64,000 nucleotides of DNA from Rhodospirillales bacterium (GTDB lineage: Bacteria; Pseudomonadota; Alphaproteobacteria; Rhodospirillales; Defluviicoccaceae), in NCBI GenBank assembly GCA_016710335.1, contig JADJXQ010000005.1, positions 186,001 through 250,000 of the forward strand, written 5' to 3'. Positions within the stretch are counted from its first letter, which is position 1. Every line of letters starts with the position of its first letter. Of this stretch, positions 45,229-53,658 are shown piece by piece. The notes below the pieces were generated by a model, which made no database searches, was not told the origin of the DNA, and saw only the letters and a list, made by a program, of their open reading frames with translations. The translations under genes and the position numbers were made by a program.

Positions 45229-46677
45229 ATGGCAGTGCCTACTCCGGTCCTCACTCCGGTGATCCTGTCGGGAGGCGCCGGTACGCGCCTCTGGCCATTG
45301 TCGCGGGCGCTCAGGCCAAAGCAGTTGCTGGCGCTCGCCTCGGACCACACCATGCTGCAGGAGACCGTGTCGCGGGTCCGCCACCCGGATTTTGCCGCGC
45401 CGCTGATCGTCTGCAACCAAGAACATCGGTTCATGATTGCCGAGCAGATGCGGGCGCTCGACGTCACGCCGCAGGCGATCGTCCTGGAACCGGCGGCACG
45501 CAACACAGCGCCGGCGATCGTCATCGCCGCCCTGTTCCTGGCAGAGCGCGATCCGGACGCCGTCATGCTGGTGCTGCCTTCCGACCACGTCATCGACGGT
45601 GTCGAGAGCTTCCACACCGCCGTCGCCATCGCGCGCAGCGCCGCCGAGAGCGGCGCCCTGGTGACCTTCGGCATTCCGCCGACCAAGCCGGAGACCGGTT
45701 ACGGCTACATCCGCCGGGGCAACGCGTTCGACGGCATCGAGGGCTGCTATCGGATCGACAGCTTCGTCGAGAAGCCGAGCCCGGAGACCGCTGCCGCCTA
45801 TGTCGCCGCCGGCGATTATGCATGGAACAGCGGCATGTTCGTGCTGCCCGTGGCGGCATTTCTCGACGAGGTGCGGGCGCTGAAGCCGGAGATGCTGCAA
45901 GGCTGCCGGCAGGCGCTGGCCGGCGCGGTGGAGGATCTGGACTTCCTCCGGCTCGACGCCGAGGCGTTCGCCGCCATCGAGTCCGTGTCCATCGACTACG
46001 CCGTGATGGAGCGGACCGGCAAGGGCGTAATCGTCCCCGCCGACATGGGCTGGAGCGACGTGGGATCCTGGTCGGCGCTGTGGGAGATCAGCGAACACGA
46101 CGCCGACGGCAATGTCACGGTCGGCGACGTGATCGCCATCGACGCGCACAACAGCTACGTCCGCGGCGACGGCAAGCTGGTGGCGGTGGTCGGCATCGAC
46201 GACATGGTGGTCGTCTCCACCGACGACGTGGTGCTGGTCGCCCGCAAGGACCGCGCCCAGGACGTCCGCGACGTGGTCGAGGCTTTGAAGGCCGCCGGCC
46301 GCAACGAGCACCAGATCCACACCCGCGTGTTCCGCCCCTGGGGCTGGTACCAGGGCATCGACGCGGGGAGCCGCTTCCAGGTCAAGCAGATCTGCGTCTA
46401 CCCCGGGCAGGCGCTCAGTTCTCAAATGCACCACCACCGGGCCGAGCATTGGATCGTCGTCAGCGGCACAGCCAAGGTCAGCCGCGGCGACGCCTCGTTC
46501 TACCTGACCGAGAACGAGTCCGCCTACATCCCCCACAACACCCGCCATCGCCTGGAGAACCCCGGGCGCATCCCGCTCCGCCTGATCGAGGTGCAGACCG
46601 GCGGCTACCTGGGCGAAGACGACATCATCCGCTACGGCGACCACTACGGCCGCGCCCAGCCGGACCGTGGGTCGTAG
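45229..46677 (+). CDS. manC: Mannose-1-phosphate guanylyltransferase / mannose-6-phosphate isomerase
   Basis: 482 residues. The pyrophosphorylase motif ILSGGAGTRLWPLSRALRPKQLL opens the nucleotidyltransferase, and the mid-region carries FVEKPSPETAAAYVAAGDYAWNSGMF. The type II PMI cupin (FRPWGWYQGID, HHHRAEHWIVVSGTAKV, PHNTRHRLENPG) follows. It makes GDP-mannose for polysaccharide. An 18-base stretch of its 3' end (46642-46659) recurs at 49249-49266, past the island. cysNC lies upstream, but the 130-base gap suggests a separate promoter. Confidence 0.94.
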   Translation: MAVPTPVLTPVILSGGAGTRLWPLSRALRPKQLLALASDHTMLQETVSRVRHPDFAAPLIVCNQEHRFMIAEQMRALDVTPQAIVLEPAARNTAPAIVIAALFLAERDPDAVMLVLPSDHVIDGVESFHTAVAIARSAAESGALVTFGIPPTKPETGYGYIRRGNAFDGIEGCYRIDSFVEKPSPETAAAYVAAGDYAWNSGMFVLPVAAFLDEVRALKPEMLQGCRQALAGAVEDLDFLRLDAEAFAAIESVSIDYAVMERTGKGVIVPADMGWSDVGSWSALWEISEHDADGNVTVGDVIAIDAHNSYVRGDGKLVAVVGIDDMVVVSTDDVVLVARKDRAQDVRDVVEALKAAGRNEHQIHTRVFRPWGWYQGIDAGSRFQVKQICVYPGQALSSQMHHHRAEHWIVVSGTAKVSRGDASFYLTENESAYIPHNTRHRLENPGRIPLRLIEVQTGGYLGEDDIIRYGDHYGRAQPDRGS

Positions 46678-46757
46678 ACAGCGGCGCCGACGAGGCGCTC
46701 GTCCGCGAGGCTTCGTCAGAGTGGGGCTATGGAGAAGGGGAGTTGAACAATCCATAG

Positions 46758-46785
46758 CTCATGCTTCGACGTCGCTCAGCATGAG
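46758..46785. repeat. REP-like hairpin after manC
   Basis: CTCATGC (46758-46764) and GCATGAG (46779-46785) form a 7-bp stem around TTCGACGTCGCTCA. The sequence CTCATGCTTCG...CTCAGCATGAGG resembles the CTTCGACAGGCTCAG-type REP repeats of many proteobacteria. A related copy, CTCACGCTTCG...CTCAGCAAGAGG, occurs at 49217-49242. Confidence 0.45.
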
Positions 46786-46828
46786 GTTCTGCAATATTGA
46801 ACCAGAACCTCGTATATTGCGTGCCTGT

Positions 46829-46858
46829 CCGGTCAAGACAGACACCCACTACATATAG
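46829..46858 (+). repeat. Left 30-bp inverted repeat of island
   Basis: CCGGTCAAGACAGACACCCA followed by CTACATATAG. The reverse complement is at 49102-49131 with one mismatch (GACAGACACC against GACAGGCACC). The pair encloses about 2.2 kb of visibly AT-richer DNA with three small unknown genes and no transposase. Confidence 0.75.
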
Positions 46859-47267
46859 AGCAAACGACGCGCCATCCCGGCGCACCGCCCAATCGGCCGC
46901 CGATGACCCTGAAGAGACATTTCATCCGAGACGAACTCCCATGACGGTGATACGAAATGCGTACGGCCCAGAGGCTTTAGGGCCGTAAGGACGTTAACAG
47001 AACGATGATCTACCCCAATGGACTGAACAAAGCGGCCGCGGTTTCAGGAGCGCGGTCGACAACCTATGAGCGGTTGTATACAGACAACCTATGAGCGGTT
47101 GTATACAAACTGCGTGAGACCAGTGCCCGGCTGCGGCGGTCCGCTGCAAGCGTTCGACATTAAGAGCGATTTGAAGCCTCCCGATTGTCGAGCAAACCTT
47201 CGCGTGATCACGGAACGCTAAACTCGCGAGCTTATGCAAAACTGCATCAACATTTTTAGAACGAAAC
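46859..47267. other. Noncoding stretch inside island left end
   Basis: There is no gene over about 400 bases, part of the 590-base gap after manC. The region contains a 25-bp tandem duplication at 47058-47107. The AT content rises toward 47267, where the first small island gene begins. Confidence 0.5.
47058..47107. repeat. 25-bp perfect tandem duplication with internal hairpins
   Basis: The unit runs 47058-47082 and is repeated exactly at 47083-47107. Each copy holds ACAACC and GGTTGT, a 6-bp inverted pair around TATGAGC, followed by the palindrome GTATAC. This could be a two-site operator or a replication slip. It lies 160 bases before the first island gene. Confidence 0.8.
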
Positions 47268-47723
47268 ATGAAGCTAGGCGGGTGGTCGCGGCTTTGGATC
47301 GTAATCTCGGCGCTTTATTTCGCTGCGATAGTGGTTCTTGTGTCGACTACGCTCCCGCAGGCGGAACGAGTTGCACACGCGCAAGTGTTTTACGATCGTT
47401 TATCCCCAGATGTACGGCAAAGGATACTCGCGAAGAATATCGGGGAAAGAGAGGCCGAAATACTCAAGGAAGCGCTACGGCGTGAACTAATCGAGCAAGT
47501 CGAAATGCCAAATGGGCATTTTCTCACTTTCTCGAAGGATTTGCCCGAAGGCGAAAAGGAAGACGCAGCCCGCGCGTATTGGACCGTCGTCGAGCGGACT
47601 GCTGCCGACGAGCGTTTCCAATACATAGTTAGCGCTATTGGATGGTGGATCGGTCCGGTCATTGCCCTCTATGTTATTGGATGGACCGTAGGCTGGGTCT
47701 ATAGTGGATTCAAGACCCGATGA
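47268..47723 (+). CDS. Two-helix membrane protein, unknown function
   Basis: 151 residues with transmembrane segments at about 9-28 and 119-143, enclosing a charged region of about 85 residues (DRLSPDVRQRILAKNIGEREAEILKEAL). The family is not recognised. Base use is AT-richer than the neighbouring operons, consistent with the flanking inverted repeats marking transferred DNA. There is no partner gene nearby that would explain it. Confidence 0.65.
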   Translation: MKLGGWSRLWIVISALYFAAIVVLVSTTLPQAERVAHAQVFYDRLSPDVRQRILAKNIGEREAEILKEALRRELIEQVEMPNGHFLTFSKDLPEGEKEDAARAYWTVVERTAADERFQYIVSAIGWWIGPVIALYVIGWTVGWVYSGFKTR

Positions 47724-47828
47724 CCGAGCACTAAAACAACGGCCTCAAACCGGACTGCCCCCACGCGCGGCTTGTGAGTGCCCTCATCGCTTTGCTTGGC
47801 GGCCGGATATGCCGAAGGATAGGTTGCC

Positions 47829-48608
47829 GTGGAACCAGCGATGACCAGTGCCATGCTGCAACGAAGGGTAACTGCCTTCGTTGCCGTATTTCACGAATAC
47901 GTCAGCACTTTTGGTTCGGCCGATCTAGGTCGTGACGGTCGGCGCTATCGCAAAATCCTGTTCTTCAGCATCCTGGAGGCACTCGCGAAGGCGCGGTACC
48001 CTAAAGAACGAAGCGCGTCCGATGCTTTCTCTCGCTTCGTTGTTCAACATTGCGACTGGTCTGAGGGCGAGCGCATCAGCTTGCCCCATCTTGTTGCCGC
48101 GCTTGAGCGCACGAGTTGCTGCGCGTTCGACGACCTAAGGGGATGGGCGTATTCAGAACTCAGAGGATGGGGTAGCGGTGGACCGCTATGGCTAGACCGT
48201 GACCCTGAAAAGGCGTCGATCCAGAAGCGCTGGCCAAAGGAAGGTGGGAATTACCGAAATATCCAAGAATTAAAATTGGGTTGGACTGCTCTGCAACATA
48301 GGAACCTCATCTACCGTTACAGAAGCAAGCTGAGTCACGAGGCCCGCGAGCAGACAATGAGCTTTGAGGACGGCTTGGAACAGCGCCCGTTCTACGAGTC
48401 GATTGGCAACAATGGCAGTCCACATACGGAATGGCACCTCGTGTACCCGACCGCGTTCCTCGCCGCCGCGTGCCGCACAGGAATAGAGTCGTTGAGAGTG
48501 TGGTTACTTGCTGAGGGCAGGGATCCCTACTGTCAGTTCCCGTTCGGCCGCTTTCTGATCGAGGAGTTGAATAACCCAGATGTCCCCGTGCGCCACGAAT
48601 TCTCTTAG
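47829..48608 (+). CDS. Unknown island protein with a HEPN-like R-x4-H motif
   Basis: 259 residues, not matched to a family. Residues about 155-173 read LGWTALQHRNLIYRYRSKLSHEAR, in which R-x4-H (RSKLSH) within a predicted helix is the catalytic pattern of HEPN ribonucleases. Aromatic and charged helices surround it, and a Cys pair (CC) occurs near residue 97. HEPN proteins occur in toxin-antitoxin and antiphage systems, but no antitoxin is adjacent and the motif is short, so this is a hint only. Codon use matches its island neighbours. Confidence 0.65.
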   Translation: MEPAMTSAMLQRRVTAFVAVFHEYVSTFGSADLGRDGRRYRKILFFSILEALAKARYPKERSASDAFSRFVVQHCDWSEGERISLPHLVAALERTSCCAFDDLRGWAYSELRGWGSGGPLWLDRDPEKASIQKRWPKEGGNYRNIQELKLGWTALQHRNLIYRYRSKLSHEAREQTMSFEDGLEQRPFYESIGNNGSPHTEWHLVYPTAFLAAACRTGIESLRVWLLAEGRDPYCQFPFGRFLIEELNNPDVPVRHEFS

Positions 48609-48660
48609 GCCTGCGGAGTGCAATTGGCGTCAGTCCCCCTTCGTTGCAAAGGGAAAATAG

Positions 48661-48957
48661 ATGAGATACTTAATTCTGGTCCTCCTGTCGCTCGCAGTAA
48701 GCGGGTGCGATCAGTTTTTACCTTCCGCAGGCCGCTACGCACTTTTTGAGACATCGAAACATACTGTCTACCGCCTAGACACGACAACGGGCGAGACAGA
48801 AATTATCTACTCACCAGCCGGCTGGCCAAAGCTGAGCGCCAAAACCCTTTATGAAGGTGAAGACGGGAAGACCTATGAATACCTTGGTGCAGGAAAGCTG
48901 ATAGAACTAAGCGACGCGGAGGTCGCCGAACGGCTAGTCGAGAAATACGCGAAGTAA
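48661..48957 (+). CDS. Small lipoprotein, unknown function
   Basis: 98 residues. The signal peptide MRYLILVLLSLAVSGC ends in lipobox AVSGC (Cys 16). The short exported domain (YALFETSKHTVYRLDTTTGETEI) has no recognised family. A purine-rich GGGAAAA precedes ATG. It is the third gene of the island and lies before the right inverted repeat. Confidence 0.65.
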   Translation: MRYLILVLLSLAVSGCDQFLPSAGRYALFETSKHTVYRLDTTTGETEIIYSPAGWPKLSAKTLYEGEDGKTYEYLGAGKLIELSDAEVAERLVEKYAK

Positions 48958-49101
48958 ACCGGGTTCCGCTCCTCCACCGTTCCCGAAGTTTGCGGCTGCC
49001 GCTTTCAGGCCGTCGCGATGTTCCGTAATTGCGAACTGCCGCCGGCGGCCATAGTTGGCTCCTGGCTAATTGCTGCCGTAAAAAGAACGTGTGCGGTAAT
49101 T

Positions 49102-49131
49102 CTATATGTAGTGGGTGCCTGTCTTGACCGG
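49102..49131 (-). repeat. Right 30-bp inverted repeat of island
   Basis: The reverse complement of 46829-46858 with one mismatch. It lies in the gene-free gap 48958-49291. No direct target duplication was seen outside the repeats. Confidence 0.75.
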
Positions 49132-49216
49132 GTGGGCTCGGTATACTGAACCGGGCCCTCACCCTGACCCTGCCGAAGGTTGAGGCGAACGCAAAACGGG
49201 GCCGCTTGATCTTAAC

Positions 49217-49284
49217 TCACGCTTCGTCAGGCTCAGCAAGAGGTGCTGCACTACGGCCGCGCCCAGTCGGGCGGCGGATCATAG
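49217..49284 (+). repeat. REP-like copy and duplicated manC 3' end
   Basis: CTCACGCTTCG...CTCAGCAAGAGGTGCTGCA (49217-49250) is a diverged copy of the sequence at 46758-46795. It runs straight into CACTACGGCCGCGCCCAG (49249-49266), identical to the manC end at 46642-46659 and still reading H-Y-G-R-A-Q to a TAG at 49282-49284. It looks like the scar of an insertion or recombination at the manC 3' end. Confidence 0.55.
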
Positions 49285-49291
49285 GGCTGGC

Positions 49292-50248
49292 TTAACCGGC
49301 ATCCTCGCGGGGTGCGAAAGTGACCATGATCCTCCGGGCTTGCGGGGAGGGGTTGTCCAGCCGCGCCGCGAAATCGAGGCGCTCGCCGGCTGACAGGACC
49401 CGGCGCGCGGGCGTCACGATCAGCGTCTGAAGCGGTTCGTCATCGGTATCGAGCAGCACGACGCGTATCAACGGGACGCTCCGATCCACGTCCTCTACGT
49501 TGGCGACGACGCCGGTCACCACCAACGTCTCGCCCGTCTCCGTTGCTTCGCGTTCCGAGGCGACATCGACGATCTGGAGGCCGGCGCCGAGCGTTTCGAC
49601 GCCCAGGCCGAGCGCGCTGAAAATCCCCGCCGAGAACGGAAGCGTCGCGACGATTGGCCCGCGTGCGAAGACCAACAGTCCCGCCACAACCACCAGCGCC
49701 GCCAGGATGGAGGCGGCGATAAGCATGAATCGGCCCCGGATGCTCGACCCGCGGCTCGCAGGCTCGAAGCCGCGGCTTGAAGGCGGAGACGACAGAACCG
49801 TGGGAATGGGCTCTGGCGCGGCATCGTCCGGCTCCTCGTCTCCCGGGCCGTCAACCTCGTCGAGAGGCTCGGGAGGGCCGATGAGATCTTCCGCCCGCCT
49901 GTGCTGCTCTTGCCTCCGGTCGAAGCTGCTGTCGTCGGGAGGCCCTGGAGCCGCAGCGTCCTCACGCTCCGCCGCCCATCGGTTTGCTTCCAGCGATGCG
50001 TCGTCGGCAACGGACGGGGCGGGTCGTTCAGGAGCAGGTTCTGCATCGGCGGAGCCCCGGGACGCGCCGACGTCCCCGGCGGAGGGAGCCGCCGCTGGTT
50101 GGGCCCGGGGCCGCGAGGTTCGCGCCGAAGGCCCCGATTGCAACCATGTGTACGAGCAGTTGGAGCAGCGCACGCTCCGCCCAGCCGGTTCGATTACCGC
50201 CGCATCAACCGTATACTTCGTGGAACAGCGCGGACAGGTGATAATCAT
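49292..50248 (-). CDS. MJ0042-type zinc-ribbon membrane protein
   Basis: 318 residues. The N-terminal zinc ribbon C-x2-C...C-x2-C (ITCPRCSTKY, VRCSNCSYTW) is followed by a long Pro/Ala/acidic linker, a transmembrane helix (about residues 178-198), and an exported DUF3426-like domain (VVTGVVANVEDVDRSVPLIRVVLLD). Such proteins are placed next to ftsE in Alphaproteobacteria; their role is unknown. The start is ATG 50248, where the ribbon begins. It is divergent from ftsE, 138 bases apart. Confidence 0.82.
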   Translation of the reverse strand: MIITCPRCSTKYTVDAAVIEPAGRSVRCSNCSYTWLQSGPSARTSRPRAQPAAAPSAGDVGASRGSADAEPAPERPAPSVADDASLEANRWAAEREDAAAPGPPDDSSFDRRQEQHRRAEDLIGPPEPLDEVDGPGDEEPDDAAPEPIPTVLSSPPSSRGFEPASRGSSIRGRFMLIAASILAALVVVAGLLVFARGPIVATLPFSAGIFSALGLGVETLGAGLQIVDVASEREATETGETLVVTGVVANVEDVDRSVPLIRVVLLDTDDEPLQTLIVTPARRVLSAGERLDFAARLDNPSPQARRIMVTFAPREDAG

Positions 50249-50386
50249 AATCGGCGGACTATACTGCGTTTTCCCGTTTATACGGGTGCGGTCGACTGAG
50301 CGCAAGGAGCGGTGGGAGGTGGACAACGACGATGCGGGCGCGGCCTCGGACCAACCCTGTCTTGCACCAGCCGGTGTGCCGGCGTG

Positions 50387-51148
50387 ATGGCCACTGAGGC
50401 CGCTGACCATTCGGCCGTTCGCTTCGCTGGCGTCGGGCTGCGCTACGGCGCCGGACCGGACGTGCTGCACGACGTGTCATTTGCGCTGGAGGCGGGATCA
50501 TTGCATTTCCTGACCGGCCCCAGCGGCGCCGGGAAGACAACGCTGCTGCGTCTCATCTACCTGGCGCTGAAGCCGACGGCGGGGCGCATCACCATGTTCG
50601 GGCACGACATCGCGGCGACCCCGCGGCATCTGCTGCCGTCGCTCAGGCGGCGCATCGGCGTCGTGTTTCAGGACTTCCGTCTGCTGCCGCATTTGTCGGC
50701 GTTCGACAACGTCGCCCTCAGCCTCAGGATCGTTGGCGCCGACGAAGCCGTCATCCGCCGGGACGTGACGGAGCTGCTGGCCTGGGTCGGTCTCGGCGAC
50801 CACCTGGATGCGCGCCCGGCGACGCTGTCTGGAGGGCAGCAGCAACTGGTCGCCATCGCCCGCGCCGTGATTGCCCGGCCGCGCTTCATCTTCGCCGACG
50901 AACCGACCGGCAGCGTCGATGACCGCATGGCGCTGCGGTTGATGTATCTGTTCGAGCAGTTGAACGCCCTCGGCACGACGATCGTGGTCGCCACCCACAA
51001 CCAATCGCTGATCAACCGCTTCCCGCATCCCCGCCTGATGCTGGACAACGGGCGTCTGACGCCGGCCCCGGCCCCGGCGGTTCGCCCTCGTCATCCTGTT
51101 CCCGCGCCCGACGAGCCCGAACCGGGCCGGCGCGACGCCCCGTCGTAG
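50387..51148 (+). CDS. ftsE: Cell division ATP-binding protein FtsE
   Basis: 253 residues of an ABC ATPase. Walker A GPSGAGKTT, Q-loop VFQDFRLLPH, signature LSGGQQQ and Walker B FIFADEPTGSVD are intact. FtsEX regulates septal peptidoglycan hydrolases. The C-terminus has a Pro-rich extension of about 30 residues not usual in E. coli. It starts at ATG 50387, and ftsX follows after three bases. Confidence 0.92.
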   Translation: MATEAADHSAVRFAGVGLRYGAGPDVLHDVSFALEAGSLHFLTGPSGAGKTTLLRLIYLALKPTAGRITMFGHDIAATPRHLLPSLRRRIGVVFQDFRLLPHLSAFDNVALSLRIVGADEAVIRRDVTELLAWVGLGDHLDARPATLSGGQQQLVAIARAVIARPRFIFADEPTGSVDDRMALRLMYLFEQLNALGTTIVVATHNQSLINRFPHPRLMLDNGRLTPAPAPAVRPRHPVPAPDEPEPGRRDAPS

Positions 51149-51151
51149 ACG

Positions 51152-52030
51152 ATGACGCGGCGCCGCACCCTTCCCGTGACCGACACGCCCGGCGGCCTGT
51201 TCCTGTCATGGCTGGCGGCGTTCATGATCTACGTGGCGGTCCTCTCGGTCAGCGCACTGCTGGTGTTGCACGACGCGGCGGGCGCCTGGCGGCGTGACCT
51301 GACGGCGACGGTGACCATCCAACTCGCCGCTTCGGGGGACGCCGATGCCGATGAGCAACGCGTGGCGGCGGCGCTCGAAGTCGCCCGCTCCACCCCGGGC
51401 GTCGGGCACGCCGCGGCGATGGCGGAGGAAGACGTTCTGGATCTGGTGGCGCCTTGGCTCAGTTCCCGCGCCGTCGCCGCCGATCTGCCCCTGCCGCGGC
51501 TCATCGACGTTCAGGCCGCTTCGGGCCATGAGATCGACACGGCGGAACTGGCGGAGCGGCTGCGCATCAAGGTGCCGGAGGCGGCGGTCGATGATCACGG
51601 CCTTTGGTTGAAGCGTCTTGTGAGCCTGTTTTATGCCGCCGAAGTGCTCGCCGCGTTCGTCGTCCTGCTGATCGTCACCGTCACCGTCAGCGCGGTGGTG
51701 GTGGCGACCCGCAGCGGCCTTGCGGTGCAGGTCGACACCATCGAGGTTCTCCATCTTATGGGCGCCCATGACGACTTCATTGCCCGCCAGTTCGCACGCC
51801 GCGCCGGGCTGCGGACGCTGACAGGCGCCGTCCTGGGTCTGCTGCCGGCGGTTGCCAGCGTGCTCGGCATCGCGGCGCTGGCGGCGCGACTTTCCGACGG
51901 GGCGCCCATCGGGTTTGCCTGGGAAGCATGGCATTGGGCGGCGCTCGCCGCCATGCCGCTGATCATGGCGGCTGTCGCGCATCTGACCGCGTGGCTCACG
52001 GTTCTGCAGTCGTTGAAGCGGAGCCTGTAG
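51152..52030 (+). CDS. ftsX: Cell division protein FtsX
   Basis: 292 residues with an N-terminal helix (about 20-43), a periplasmic domain (TATVTIQLAAS, LPLPRLIDVQ), and a C-terminal FtsX block of three helices (AEVLAAFVVLLIVTVTVSAVVVATRSGLAVQVDTIEVLHLMGA). It partners FtsE at the divisome. It is in the order ftsE-ftsX-ydcF-plsC, common in Alphaproteobacteria. Confidence 0.92.
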   Translation: MTRRRTLPVTDTPGGLFLSWLAAFMIYVAVLSVSALLVLHDAAGAWRRDLTATVTIQLAASGDADADEQRVAAALEVARSTPGVGHAAAMAEEDVLDLVAPWLSSRAVAADLPLPRLIDVQAASGHEIDTAELAERLRIKVPEAAVDDHGLWLKRLVSLFYAAEVLAAFVVLLIVTVTVSAVVVATRSGLAVQVDTIEVLHLMGAHDDFIARQFARRAGLRTLTGAVLGLLPAVASVLGIAALAARLSDGAPIGFAWEAWHWAALAAMPLIMAAVAHLTAWLTVLQSLKRSL

Positions 52031-52033
52031 CCG

Positions 52034-52660
52034 ATGCTGACGGAGAGGGCCAGACGCCGGCGCTTGGTGATCCGACTCCGCTGGAGTTTCGTCGTCGGCT
52101 GCGGCGTCGTGATGTTGTGGCTGGCGGGTTTCGCCATGTTCATGCAGGCGATGCCACAGACCATCGCCCAGCCGGACGCGCAAACCGATACCATCGTGGT
52201 GCTCACCGGCGGCAGCGATCGGGTCCGGACCGGCCTCTCCCTGTTGAGCGAGGGCAAAGCCGAGCGGCTGCTGATCTCCGGTGTCCATCGGGACGTCGAC
52301 GTCCCGGATCTGCTGAAAGCCCTGCCGGCGGTTCCGACCGATGTTCGAACACGGATCGAAGCCGGTCACGGCGCCGCCGACACTGCCGGCAACGCGGCCG
52401 AGACGGCGGCCTGGATGCGGCGCAACGGCTATCGGTCGCTGCGGCTGGTCACTGCCAGCTACCACATGCCGCGGAGCCTGCTCGAATTCAGATTCCGGCT
52501 CCCCGGCGTCACCATCATTCCGCACCCCGTGTTCCCGGAGCACGTGCGTCTCGTGCGGTGGTGGCGATGGCCGGGAACGACCGCACTCCTGGTCACCGAA
52601 TACAACAAACTTCTCTACGCCTGGATACGCCATCGGCTTTCCGCCGCGAGGGCTGTATAA
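52034..52660 (+). CDS. YdcF/DUF218-family protein
   Basis: 208 residues. One N-terminal membrane helix (about 20-38), then DTIVVLTGGSDRVRTGLSLL, RLLISGV, TAGNAAETAAWMRRNGYRSLRLVTASYHMPRSLLEF. DUF218 proteins (YdcF, SanA) bind nucleotide or act in envelope integrity; no reaction is settled. It is co-transcribed with ftsX, three bases upstream. Confidence 0.88.
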   Translation: MLTERARRRRLVIRLRWSFVVGCGVVMLWLAGFAMFMQAMPQTIAQPDAQTDTIVVLTGGSDRVRTGLSLLSEGKAERLLISGVHRDVDVPDLLKALPAVPTDVRTRIEAGHGAADTAGNAAETAAWMRRNGYRSLRLVTASYHMPRSLLEFRFRLPGVTIIPHPVFPEHVRLVRWWRWPGTTALLVTEYNKLLYAWIRHRLSAARAV

Positions 52661-52671
52661 GCCGCGCCATC

Positions 52672-53469
52672 ATGACGATCCTGCGCTCCGCACTGTTTTT
52701 CGCGGCGGCCATCTTGTGGTCGGCCGTCCTCGCGATCGCTTTCCTGCCGCTGCTCATCATGCCGCGGCGGTGGGTGCATAAGGCGACGCGCTTCTGGTTG
52801 TGCGGCATCCTCGCCTTGGTCGCCGCGATCTGCGGGCTCCGCTATCGCGTGGCGGGCGCGGAGAACCTGCCCGCTGGCGCAGCGATCGTCGCATCGAAGC
52901 ATCAGTCCGCGTGGGACACGTTCGTTTTTCATCAGGTGCTCGACGACCCGGTCTATGTGATGAAGCGCGAGCTGTTCCGGATACCGCTGATCGGCTGGTA
53001 CATGCGCAAAGTCGGCAGCATCGGCATCGACCGGAACGCGCGCGTCCATGCGCTGAAGATGATCGCCCTTGATGCGAAGCGGGCGCTCGCCTCCGGGCGT
53101 CAGATCGTCATCTTTCCGGAAGGCACCCGCGTCGCGCCCGGCGACGAACGCCCCTACCGGGCCGGCATCGCCGCCCTTTACGAGGCCGCGTCGGTGCCGG
53201 TGGTGCCGGTGGCTCTCAACTCCGGCATATTCTGGGGGCGGCGCAGCTTCCGCAAACATCCCGGCCTCATCACACTCGCGTTCCTGCCGCCGATCGCCCC
53301 CGGCCTTGATCGTCGCACCTTCGCTTCGACCCTGCGTGCGCGGATCGAAGCGGAGTCGAGACGCCTCGCAGCCGAAGCCGAGGCCCAGTTGGCGCCGCAC
53401 GGCCAGGCCGGAACGCACCCCGCACCGCGCCCCGTGGACAGCGAGGATAAGGTCAAACCGTCGCGTTGA
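52672..53469 (+). CDS. plsC: 1-acyl-sn-glycerol-3-phosphate acyltransferase (PlsC-like)
   Basis: 265 residues. The HX4D motif is HQSAWD near residue 80, and the FPEGTR motif VIFPEGTRVAPG is intact. N-terminal membrane helices precede it. It adds the second acyl chain in phosphatidic acid synthesis. The C-terminal 30 residues are a polar tail. ATG 52672 begins 11 bases after ydcF. Confidence 0.9.
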   Translation: MTILRSALFFAAAILWSAVLAIAFLPLLIMPRRWVHKATRFWLCGILALVAAICGLRYRVAGAENLPAGAAIVASKHQSAWDTFVFHQVLDDPVYVMKRELFRIPLIGWYMRKVGSIGIDRNARVHALKMIALDAKRALASGRQIVIFPEGTRVAPGDERPYRAGIAALYEAASVPVVPVALNSGIFWGRRSFRKHPGLITLAFLPPIAPGLDRRTFASTLRARIEAESRRLAAEAEAQLAPHGQAGTHPAPRPVDSEDKVKPSR

Positions 53470-53618
53470 TTCAGAGGGATGCCGGCCGTCGCCGCGGGGA
53501 TCGAATGGTTGAAACATTCCATGAACCAATGCCTTTGATCGCGGTTTCAGCGGCGCTATAGTGGGTTTCGCAAGCCATGGCGCGTCGCGTTCCACAGGCG
53601 GCAATGGCGGTTATTGCG

Positions 53619-53650
53619 GCGTTTTTCAGGAGTGGCGTTTTTCAGGAGTG
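53619..53650. repeat. 16-bp tandem duplication at nrdJ ribosome site
   Basis: GCGTTTTTCAGGAGTG occurs twice without a gap (53619-53634 and 53635-53650). Each copy contains the AGGAG ribosome site, so the nrdJ mRNA has two candidate Shine-Dalgarno sequences. It is a likely replication slip. Confidence 0.8.
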
Positions 53651-53658
53651 GAGTGATC

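Noticed and set aside
46797..46988. 63-codon frame near the left island repeat
   Set aside because: It runs through the inverted repeat and has no start signal or homology.
47058..47107. Tandem 25-bp repeats as a CRISPR array
   Set aside because: Only two copies, with no spacer between them, and no cas genes in the window.
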